A stretch of 64,000 bases of DNA from Cinnamomum chago (taxonomy: Eukaryota; Streptophyta; Magnoliopsida; Laurales; Lauraceae), in the NCBI GenBank assembly GCA_038049695.1, contig CP142457.1, positions 20,784,501 through 20,848,500 on the forward strand, written 5' to 3'. Shown one piece after another: positions 46,891 to 56,283 of this stretch; positions within the stretch are counted from its first letter, which is position 1; the number at the start of each line of letters is the position of its first letter. A program made the position numbers and the translations under genes. The notes under the pieces are model-generated. The model did no database searches. It was given only the letters and a program-made list of their open reading frames with translations, and was not told the origin of the DNA.

Positions 46891-47515
46891 GAATTGCTCC
46901 CATGAGAGTTAACTCTCACCTTATATGAGAGAGGGGCATCCCAGCCGTCCTTTTACTCACCTCATACAACGGATGAGATTTTCTTCACTAAGTCAACACA
47001 AAGGTAAAGAAAGCCCAGCCCGCCCTTTATTTCATATCCCGCCCAAACGAAATGAAAGACCCATCTCTTCCATATCTTCCCTATCGATACAGAGTGAAGA
47101 AAATCCTTTCTTTGTCTTGCAGAAAATGGTGAAACGTGCTTGATCCTCTGAAAATCTGCCATTTGCGCTTCTTGCCATCGTCGGAGAAGACAAAAGGTCG
47201 GATGGGACGTTAGGAAGGAAACCCTCATCGATCAACCTAACCCTTGCCGGAACTCGTGTCTTTAGCGATTCAAAATTGCTTCTCACCATCGGATGGGATA
47301 TTAGGAAGGAAACCCTCATCGATCAACCCAACCCTTGTCGGATCTCATGTCTGCAGCGATTCCTTGCTTCTCGCCATCGTACGTTAGGAAGGAAACCTCA
47401 TCGTTCTGAACCCTGTTTGGAAGAAGCCCTAACCCAAACAACTCTCTTGCCAGAACTCGTCTTCCCAGATCTCGTGTCTGCAACGATTACTCTTTGTATA
47501 CCTTTTTTATATTTA
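46891..47515 (+). repeat. Left TIR of the MULE, with internal tandem copies
   Basis: It matches, in inverse, 61032-60837 and then 52852-52634. The match is close except for extra sequence at about 47225-47410, where a block containing GGGA(C/T)(G/A)TTAGGAAGGAAACCCTC followed by ATCGATCAACC appears about three times; the right TIR has this block once. The TIR probably carries the promoter of the GRF gene. Confidence 0.85.
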
Positions 47516-47618
47516 CTTTGTGATTCTATTACCATGTTCATATAATTCTTCAAAAATTGATTTGATGCTACAGGAAGAAGTCTCGATAGAGCCTCCCTCT
47601 TGGAAGGTGCTAGAAAGA

Positions 47619-48130
47619 ATGTCATCTTCAAATTCTAGGATCACTAAATGGGCTCCAAAATGCCCTTATGGGAGTGGAGATATGAAATTATTTACAAGTC
47701 ATACAGAGACCAACCCGAATAGGAAGTTTTGGAGATGTCCAAATTGGAATGTAAGTGTGCATCAAAATATCTTGTTTATTGTAATTACTGAAACGAGCAA
47801 TTTCTGATTGATTTGTTTGTCATTTTTTGGTTAAACAATTGGTTGTAGGATGATGGATGTGATGCATTTTTCTGGAAAGATAAAGTCTCAAGGGAACACC
47901 CATCTTCAGAATCTAATTCAACACCTGAAAGAGACAGTAGAGACTTGGCAAGAACGATCAATGGCATTAAAGAAGCTTTAGAGGCGCAAAACCAAATTAT
48001 ACGTGCATCTATTGAAAACGAAAATTTAAGGACTATGTATCTGTACAAAATGCATCATCTTTTTGTTGCTATATGTTGTGTCTTGGTTGCCATGTGTTGT
48101 ATTTTAGTGTACATGGTGTTTCGGGTGTAA
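47619..48130 (+). CDS. GRF zinc-finger, coiled-coil, transmembrane protein of the MULE
   Basis: Two exons, 47619-47750 and 47849-48130, joined at GT-AG sites in phase 0, give 137 residues. A GRF-type zinc finger spans residues 14-55: C15-PYG, TSHTETNPNRKFWRC40, then C48-DAFFWKD. The usual second Cys (CxCG) is Tyr here. A helical, probably coiled-coil part follows (about 72-110), then one hydrophobic segment at the very C-terminus (about 113-137, LFVAICCVLVAMCCILVYMV), which suggests a tail-anchored membrane protein. GRF fingers bind nucleic acids in other proteins; the job of this one is unknown. The start is the first ATG of the open exon; an acceptor-like CTACAG at 47569-47574 suggests a non-coding first exon in the TIR. 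Confidence 0.8.
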
Positions 48131-49235
48131 TGGTTTCTAAGAAGAAACACTTTGTAACTCACTTTTAATTTGAATGCAAGATGTTTATCATGAGTTTTTG
48201 GATGGGTCCATGGTTGAATGGTGCTGATTAATGTTGTTTAGTGTGGGACTCACATCCATCTTTGAGATTCAGTCTGGGACTAAAGATTTCAAGCATCTAT
48301 AAGAAACAATTTGATGACAGGTAAACTATGTGTGCAGCTGCATCTTGCCACAAGTCCCCTTATTAGGTTTGGCTTATCTTCTTTGAGGCACAAGTCCCCT
48401 TATTAGTGGTTGGTGGCATGATCTCAATTCTCAAGATTCAGCAACAAGCCTTTTTGGCACAAGACCCATTTAGGATGGGTCTCACCAAACGGCCTGTACT
48501 ATTGAAGAGTAAAGACCCCCTAGGCAAGCCAAAGCATAACAGTGACAGGAAGGTTGCAAGCTAAATACAGGCCCTTACTCATCTCACTAAAAGCTCACAA
48601 TGGTAGCTTTCAAATTTACAGGCTGTTGCATAAGCTCAATGATGGTTGTCACGTTGAATCTAATTTTCTGTGTCACATTTTCATAGCAGAATAACATCCA
48701 GAACATCCATAACATTTGACAAAAACAAAGATGACTTCCAAAACTTGGGACAATGAAGATAATGGTGGTCACATTGAAAGTAGAAATGATAAGAGTAACA
48801 TCCAGAATTCTTACAAAAAGAAATACACCTGTTACACCATTGTCCTTACACCCTTCAATAGCTTACAAAACACAGAACATGCACCCTTCTTAACAAAAAG
48901 AATTACACCTGTTACACCATTGTCCTTACACCTTTCAATAGCTTACAAACATAAAACATCCAGAATTCTTAACAAAAAGAAATACGCTTGTTACACCACT
49001 GTTATGACATCTTTCAACAGCTTACAAAACATAGAACATCCAGAATTCTACCTCCAAACATCTCTAACACGGCTGAAATAATATGCTAATTTATCAACTA
49101 GCATTCCATCACAGTAGCTCCAAGCATCCAAAAAGGCAGTCATTAAGCAACCTGTTGAAAAACCCACATGGCAAATGTAAAACATTCCTCTGAAAATATA
49201 ACATTAGAAAACCAAGGCGATATATTTACCTAAAA
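48131..49235. other. Spacer between the convergent MULE genes
   Basis: No gene is visible. It holds a 79-bp tandem repeat (48797-49050), listed separately. Both transcripts should end here. Confidence 0.6.
48797..49050 (+). repeat. Tandem repeat, 79-80 bp unit
   Basis: Units start at 48797, 48876, 48955 and 49035 (the last partial). Each contains AACATCCAGAATTCTTA-like, AACAAAAAGAAATACACC, TGTTACACCATTG and CAATAGCTTACAAA words. It lies where the two convergent MULE transcripts should end. Confidence 0.85.
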
Positions 49236-52200
49236 TTATGCCTCGGATTCATCATTGGAATCAGAATTGATCGAAGCCTCTCTTTCGTCAAATGAGACTG
49301 GCGAAAGTGCAGATTCTTGGACAGTACCCCTAAGATGGAAAAATACGAAAAAATATTATTTGATTAAAGGAGAAATGATAGAACATTAATATAGTTATAA
49401 ACAATGTAACTAACAACAGATTACCTATTTACTAATGCAGGACAGTTGCGCTTATCATGTGAAACGCCACGTTTGTTGCATCCACGGCAAAGTCGGGCAT
49501 TTTTTAATGCCTTTTCTTTCGAGGATTTCAATCTCTTTGCACGTCCTTTTGTGATAGTATGCTTTGGCTCAAGATATTGCTTCAAATCACAAGACTTATC
49601 CCCTTCGATGTTACAAGTCTTATCCCCTTCCTTCTCAGAAGACTTCAACCCTTTCTTATCTACAGTACCTTCTGTTTCATTAATTGCACGAGATGTTCGT
49701 ATAAGGTCCAATAAAACTTGTTTAGCATTTTGGTATGCCTTTGAACACATAGATGACTCATCAACAGCCATTGTGGCATAATACAATAAATCCCCATGCC
49801 TTGCAACTAACGAGTCATCAAATGAGACTGTGCGCTCAAAGAGTCTCATGTAACATTCAGACCCTTTTCTCGCTTGAATACTCCATCTTCTCAAAATATA
49901 TTGTTCTGGCAATATGAATATCCTCTCTTGTTTCAAAATGCAAAGAAGATGGGTGCATGGGATTCCTTCAAACTCGAACATTTGACAAGAACAATTTACA
50001 TGGTTGGTATCTTTCCTGAAGATGGTCCTTTTAACAATTTCCTTTTCCTTTCTAAATGTTGAAACATCATAAATTCTTTCATTTGGTTCATCTCTTACAA
50101 GTTGTATAATGCATGTGGCCATTGCCATGAATTGTACTTGAAATTGGTAAAACTTCTTCCTTGTATATATTTCCGACATTTGTTTCTCCATTGGCCATTC
50201 TGTCTTCAAAATCGGCTTTCCATTAAGAGATTCATGATCAGCTTTTAGCTCTTTCATCCCTAGTCGGGCAATGCCTCCTTCCAACCTTAAGACAAAATCA
50301 TACATACCATTCTTTTGTGTCCTAAGTTGCTTAACGAAAGCATTTATGCTTTCACTTCTTTGAGTCGACCTCATCCCTGCAAAGAACACACCTCTCATAA
50401 ATACTGGTATCCACATCCCACGAATTTCAAATAATTCATTCAGCCACTTATTGTCATTCACTTTAAATTTTCTCAACATCTTCTCCCATCTTGATTCAAA
50501 TTCTTCTTTTGTATCAGAGTTATAAACAATTTTTTTTATTCTTTTCACCAAGCCTTGATTATGGATTGCAAGTCCACCTAATTTAACAGGTAGCTTCCCC
50601 ATAATGTGCCACAAACAGAAACGATGACATGTGTTGGGGAATACAAACCGAATAGCTTTTTTCATTGCGGGATCCTGATCAGTTAAGATCGATTTGGGTG
50701 GATCTCTGGGCATTGCTTCGATCCAATTCTTAAATAGCCACACAAATGTTTCAAATGTTTCATATGATATTAGACCATAACCAAATGTTGTTGTTTGCCC
50801 ATGGTGATTTACTCCTGTGAACACACCAAAAACTAGGTCAAATTTATTTGTCTTATATGTCGTGTCAAATGAAACGACATCCCCAAACTCAGTGTATGAT
50901 GCTCGATGGATATGGTCTGTCCAAAAAACATGTTTAACATGGCCATCTGAATCTGACTCTATTGAAAAAAGAAGTGATCGTCGAGATTCTTTAAGATGCT
51001 TGAAATGTTCATATAATCTCTGACCATCTTTCCCCAACAATTTCTTTCTTTTGCCTCTATCGTAATTTCTGACTTCTTTCTGTGTGAAGCCAACTAAGTC
51101 AGGACGACCACCAGCCTGAACTTCAAAAATATCCATTTGGTTACAAGTCCTTATATTTGCAGCACTAAAGGAATCTATCAAGTTTTTCTTCGGTGCACTA
51201 ACTACACGATGTGATCGTAGCATATGAGCCTTTCGAGGAGAACTTAAAATGTGTGTATGCCCCATAATAAATTTGCATACAAACCATTGCCCATGTGCAT
51301 TTTTTTTCACTTGTAACTCAGCCCCACAATTCTCTCGGGTGTCTGTAACACGTCTCTGTATTGCATAATTAAAGCCTGGCTTCTCTACTCTGCAACCTTC
51401 TTTGGAGCACACAAACTTTTTCCAAATAACTTCATTATTACGTCTTGTATCTGAGCTTTTTCTTACACTAAAGCCAGCAGCTTTAGCATAGGTATTGTAA
51501 AGGTTGTATGCCTCCTCTATGCCATCCACCAACATCTCTACTCTTGGTGTTATATCATCTTCTACATTCGGAATAAATAATCCAGTTGTTGAAGATGCAT
51601 CAAATTCTTTCTAAACAATGTTCCAAAATTCATATAATAAGACACCATGGTATGATAACACATGCCAAAAAGAAAAAAAACACATTAAATGGTGCTGATT
51701 GAGAACAAAAAATTATAAGAAAATATGTGTTACTTAGTCGAGAAGAGGGGAAAACAAAGTTACTTGAGAAGCACTAGAGGTTGGATGCTGTAACCATTCC
51801 GATGAATGCATGACAGGCATTTGTTGTAATTGTTGTGTGGACTGCATATCAGGCATAGGTTGTGAGAAACACATGCTGGGCATTTGAACGGGCTGAGGAA
51901 AGGTATCCAAGACAGTGATGGCAGTCGGTTCCTTTTAAGACATACAAAACAACAATAAAGCAAATTTGAGCATCACATTTATTGTAAATAGTTTACATAG
52001 TAAAAAAAATTCTGCATCGATTTTGCTTACTGAACATCAAATTTACAGTCATTAGTTTACTTATGTAAGAATCACTTGTTGAAAATGGGACATGACTCAC
52101 CCAAATGAAACTCACAATGATTATATGTAAGGAAAATACAAACTACTTGCTATGACATGTCATTATCCAATTCCCTCATTTATATCCACATGCAAAGCCC

Positions 52201-52583
52201 ACTTAACCAGACAACTACCAAGAAAGACAACAAATAATTTTGTAATAATACATCAATCCAACCACAACTATGCCAACTTCTCATTCTCACCACCATTCAA
52301 TAGCTCCACTCAATAACTCCACATTCTAATTTTTGGGTGATCTCCTTAACCGTTCGGGCATGTGATTTGTTTTGGGCAATTCCCCGAACACATGGTATAC
52401 CAAATCTCCCTCTTTGGTTTGGATTTTACGTCATTCTCAAAATCGTTGGAACGGACCAATAATCATGGGTTATTTGGGTTATTTTCAAACATACCCCAGA
52501 AACAGATTAGAAATAGAGAGATGGAAAATCACCTTACAGGCGGTGGATACCACAGGTACAGATGGTTGTCTTGAAAACTCCAT
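49236..52583 (-). CDS. MULE transposase, FAR1/FHY3-like, 832 residues
   Basis: Four exons on the minus strand, 52583-52533, 51931-51764, 51610-49425 and 49329-49236, have GT-AG sites and matching phases (2,499 nt). The first two exons give a short Pro/Gln/Met-rich N-terminus. A FAR1-type DNA-binding zinc domain follows (about residues 104-195, C and H ligands in VCSKEGC, ENC, GHTH). The MULE catalytic domain has Asp322 in SFDTTYK, Asp384 in LTDQDPA, the CHRFCLWH block (401-408) and a candidate Glu493 in RSESINAF. A SWIM finger (NCSCQ, CTH; about 613-627) and a CX2CX7HX4C knuckle near residue 780 follow. The last exon replaces an immediate stop. The start lies about 50 nt inside the right TIR. 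The intact frame suggests recent activity; the domesticated FHY3/FAR1 family is related, but the TIRs argue for a transposon. Confidence 0.88.
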
Positions 52584-52633
52584 GATTTCTAGAAGGAAGA
52601 TTGTCTTCACAAGAGAGGAAGGGTGTCTGTGAG

Positions 52634-52852
52634 AAAGAGTAATCGTCGCAGACACGAGATCCTGGAGGTCGAGTTCTGGTAAGAGAGTTATCTGGGTTAG
52701 GGCTCCTTCTAAACAGGGTTTCCTTCCTAACGTCCCATCCGACCTCTGTCTTCTCCGATGATGGCAAGAAGCGCAAATGGCAGATTTTCAGAGGATCAAG
52801 CACGTTTCACCATTTTCTGCAAGACAAAGAAAGGATTTTCTTCACTCTGTAT
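52634..52852 (-). repeat. Right TIR of the MULE, inner part
   Basis: Inverse of about 47090-47515 (without the extra tandem copies). It ends at the target site TGTAT of the nested LTR element. It lies directly upstream of the transposase start, so it should hold its promoter. Confidence 0.85.
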
Positions 52853-54578
52853 TGTTAGGTCTTTTGTTTTTGCAATTTGATGGATGCATTTGCACTTTAG
52901 CATCATTTGGATTCACACACTAGCATTGTTTTAGAAAACCTTGAAATCTAGTTTTATACATGCATAGCTTTTAAGATTTGGAAAAGTCTTTGCTTTATGC
53001 ATGTTTTGGTTTTAAACTTGGATGCATTGGTTTTAGAACCCAAAACTCTTTTGAAAACCTAATTCCTTGTGCATTATACTTGGAAAATCATCTTGTGATT
53101 TTAGGTTTGAACCTTGCATACTTTCAGCACTTTTAGAATCAATTTTGTATGCAATCTCAATTGAAAAGAGTTTTTACTAATCAAGCTTGCCTTTGGTTTT
53201 AAATCTTTGAATCTTTTTAGGCTTTGTGTATTTCATGTTTTTAAACATCTTAGAATGCCTTTAAACATGTTACCAAGCTTGGTTTACCAGCCCAAAAATC
53301 CCCCCAAAGAGTTGCCCTTAAAAGCCTCATGTTTCTCTCATTTATGAAAATCTGGGCTAACTTTCTGCAGGTGTCTCGGTCGACCGAGACCTGCATCTCG
53401 GTCGACCGAGAACACTACAGGGCAAATGGACTGTTTTTTGAACTGAAGCCCCAACGGTCAGAAATCTGACCGTTGTGCCTTCTCGGTCGACCGAGACCTC
53501 TTTGCCGGTCGACCGAGAACTAGCCGTTGGCAACTTTTTGGCTATAAAGTCCATTCATTTCCAACCTTTTTGTAGGCTTGAAACTTGAACTTTTGAGAGC
53601 ATTTTGGAGCCAAAGAAAGGGGATGAAGTTGGAAAGGCTAGAGGGTTATTTGGAAATCAATCTCATGAGTTTTTAAAAGGTACATCTTCTAAGTTATTTT
53701 GATTTCCATTCAAATGAAATTCATGCATGTTCAAATCCTTTGTATTTTCATTTATGCATGATTTCAAGCCCTTAAAGAGTTGTTTTGCAAACTCAATATC
53801 TTTCTTGGTAAATTAGATTAGTTTGCACACACTCTTATCCTAATCACATATGTTCTTAGACTTTAACTTTCACTCAACTTGTTTATCTTAATTCTTCAAA
53901 GTTGTTTGAATCTTTTATGTGATTAGTTTTCTCTTCAATCATCATTTTATAAACCTTGATTTTAAAATGCATCATGCATTCATTTAAAAGCTTCATTGTT
54001 AAAATTGATTGAAGAAACTCATACATACACTTTGTGCACACACTTTAGTTTATTTTAGTGTATGTTTGTAATTGGAATTTCATTTTCCTATTAGCCTATT
54101 TAAGAGGCAAATTCCATTGTGCTTAAATTGTAATCTCTTAGAGTGATCTTTTGTAAAGACACCTTCTTAGAGAAAAGCATATTGTAAGGTTATTGCTAAG
54201 CCTATAAAAGCACATTGAGAGGTTGTTGTTTAGCCTAGAAAAACAACTTTGTAAGGGTTATTGCTTAGCCTAGTAAAAAGCATAATTAGTGGAATCCGGT
54301 GGGGTGTTGGAGACACAAGCCGGTAGTGGATGTAGGCACGTTGGCCGAACCACTATAAATATTGTGTTGTGGTGATTGCTATGTGGTGATTGTTTTGTTT
54401 AGCTTCCGCATATTGTATGGTTTATCATCACATGTGACTAGTTGCTTAGCCTTTGAAAAAGCATACATAGTGGATGTGACTAGTTTAGTTTAAGAAATTA
54501 AAATTGGTCGAAATTGGTCTTACTTGTAGCTCACCCTATTCACCCCCCCTCTAGGGTTAGGATCCTCGTGGACTTTCA
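52853..54578 (+). repeat. 5' LTR of the Sirevirus-like element
   Basis: TGTTAGGTCTTTTG... to ...GTGGACTTTCA. Ends TG/CA. It is the same length as the 3' LTR and almost identical to it. Confidence 0.95.
53374..53548 (+). promoter_or_regulatory. LTR promoter region: palindromes, MSA-like boxes and TATA
   Basis: Three perfect 14-bp palindromes CTCGGTCGACCGAG (53375-53388, 53397-53410, 53482-53495) and a fourth core CGGTCGACCG (53506-53515) stand within 141 bases. Between them AACGGTCAGA and its inverse (53453-53474) form a tight hairpin. CCCAACGGTCA matches the plant MSA consensus YCYAACGGYYA; two near matches lie in inverse at 53464-53474 and 53521-53530. TATAAA follows at 53543-53548. The same set recurs in the 3' LTR at 59627-59801. 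MSA boxes are known MYB3R sites that give G2/M expression; a role here is inference. Confidence 0.7.
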
Positions 54579-54580
54579 AT

Positions 54581-54594
54581 TGGTATCAGAGCCA
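54581..54594 (+). other. Primer-binding site of the Sirevirus-like element
   Basis: TGGTATCAGAGCCA, two bases after the 5' LTR, matches the 3' end of initiator Met tRNA. Confidence 0.92.
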
Positions 54595-54678
54595 AGTGCT
54601 CTATCCCTTAGGATCAAGCGTTTGGAACTCTTGATTAGGTGAAAAAACCTAGAGTTAAAACCCTAGAGTTGTCCTTAT

Positions 54679-56268
54679 ATGAAAATCATTAGAATGGATT
54701 CCACTATGCTAGACTTTGTAGATTCTTCTAGACCCCTCATTCTTCCTTCTATTGGAGATTCAAACATTCAATTAAAAGAATCTCAAATTGAATTAAAAGA
54801 AGAAGAAATTAAAGAAAATGAAGAAGATCTTCAACAAGCCTTTGAGGAATTATATGAATTATCCTTAAAGACTGAAAAGAGAAACAAAAAGTTAAGAGAA
54901 GAATCTAAAAGACTAAACCAAGAATTAGTCTCTTCTAAAGATGAGCTTAGAGAGAAAGAAGAAGTCATAAATTGTTTAGAATCTAAGTTCATGATCTCTT
55001 TAAATAATCTATCTAACATTCAAGATGATCTAAGAGAATTAAAGATGGATTATGATAATGTCAATAATGAAAATTTAAAACTAAGAGATCAAATACAAAG
55101 GCAAGATAAAGACTTTAACAATCTTGAATCTAAATTGACTATCTCTAAGGAAAATTTATCTAATGCTCAAGATAAATTAAATGAGATTAAGATAAATTGT
55201 GATGAGCTTAAAAATGAAAATTTGAACCTAAGAGATACAATTAAAAGACAAGATGAAAACATTAACTATTTAAAATCCAAGTTGACAATTTCCAATGAAA
55301 ATTTGTCTAATGCTCAAAGTAATTTAAAAACTTTAGAACTTGGATCTAATGTTGTTAATGAGCTTAAATCTAAGTTAAAACTTGCCTATGAAGAGCTAAA
55401 CAATTTTAAGGGAATTGAAAATGAACTAACAAAAGTTAAAAATGAAAATTCAACCCTTAAAACCCAAGTCACTCAACTTGAAAGTTATAAACAAAAGTAT
55501 GAGTGCAAGTTTACCCAAAGTGAACATAGACTTGAAAAATTATTTAAATTGGGTAAATCTCATGGAGATAGGACGGGTCTTGGATTTACTAGGAATATGT
55601 TATATGACCCTAAATTCACCAACACTTTTGTGAAAGGTGAGTCCTCATTCTCTAGCACTCTCTCTCAAATGTCCAAAACTAAATGTCATTATTGTGGTAA
55701 AGAAGGACATTTCAAATTTGAGTGCAAACTAAGAAAAAGAAGCCATGTGTCTAAACCCATCTTTGAACTCAAGAATGTAGAATCAAAATCTATGAAGGGT
55801 AAGACACTAAAAACCAAGGAAGACTCCATAAAGCTTAAACAAGGTAAATCATTTAAAATGGAGTCTCCTAAAATAGATTCTAAAAAGCTTAAACAAGTTA
55901 AACCAAGCTTGAAAGAATCTAAGAACAAAAAGCTTCTTAATCTATCTCCCTTATATCAACCTATGAAAGAACTTTTGAATAAAGTTGCTAAGTTAAATTT
56001 AAAATTCAAAAGTCAAGTAAAGGGAGAAAATAAGAAGAAAAGAAAAGTGAAGCAATCCCCTAAGAAACAAACTCACCAACATCAAAAGACTAATCACCAT
56101 TCTAAGCCAAATTTAGTAAAATCTAAATATCATGGTGATAAGTTTAAATTGAAGATTTATCAAGTCAAATCTCCTATAGTTGGTGAGAAATCCAAACTAG
56201 ACCTCAAAGTTCAACCCTCCCAAGACCTTAGGTGGATTCCTAAAGTCATTTACCTAGTCAAACCTTAG
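54679..56268 (+). CDS. Coiled-coil Gag-like protein with zinc knuckle
   Basis: One open frame of 529 residues (a second in-frame Met at residue 6 is an alternative start). Residues about 30-290 form a long coiled coil that includes three 49-residue repeats starting near 101, 150 and 199 (core SKLTISxENLSNAQ). A zinc knuckle CHYCGKEGHFKFEC lies at 336-349 (CX2CX4HX4C). The rest is Lys-rich and ends with RWIPKVIYLVKP, like the WVPK end of Sirevirus Gag. The capsid domain that normally comes first in copia Gag is not recognisable. The protein may bind the element's RNA and join capsids made by an autonomous partner. The frame is intact, consistent with the young LTRs. Confidence 0.8.
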   Translation: MKIIRMDSTMLDFVDSSRPLILPSIGDSNIQLKESQIELKEEEIKENEEDLQQAFEELYELSLKTEKRNKKLREESKRLNQELVSSKDELREKEEVINCLESKFMISLNNLSNIQDDLRELKMDYDNVNNENLKLRDQIQRQDKDFNNLESKLTISKENLSNAQDKLNEIKINCDELKNENLNLRDTIKRQDENINYLKSKLTISNENLSNAQSNLKTLELGSNVVNELKSKLKLAYEELNNFKGIENELTKVKNENSTLKTQVTQLESYKQKYECKFTQSEHRLEKLFKLGKSHGDRTGLGFTRNMLYDPKFTNTFVKGESSFSSTLSQMSKTKCHYCGKEGHFKFECKLRKRSHVSKPIFELKNVESKSMKGKTLKTKEDSIKLKQGKSFKMESPKIDSKKLKQVKPSLKESKNKKLLNLSPLYQPMKELLNKVAKLNLKFKSQVKGENKKKRKVKQSPKKQTHQHQKTNHHSKPNLVKSKYHGDKFKLKIYQVKSPIVGEKSKLDLKVQPSQDLRWIPKVIYLVKP

Positions 56269-56283
56269 GGTCTTGGACCTCAT

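Noticed and set aside
53357-53554. A 65-codon minus-strand frame, identical in both LTRs (also 59610-59807)
   Set aside because: It exists only because the GGTCGACC palindromes are GC-rich and lack stops. It has no protein features, and the two copies are identical simply because the LTRs are.
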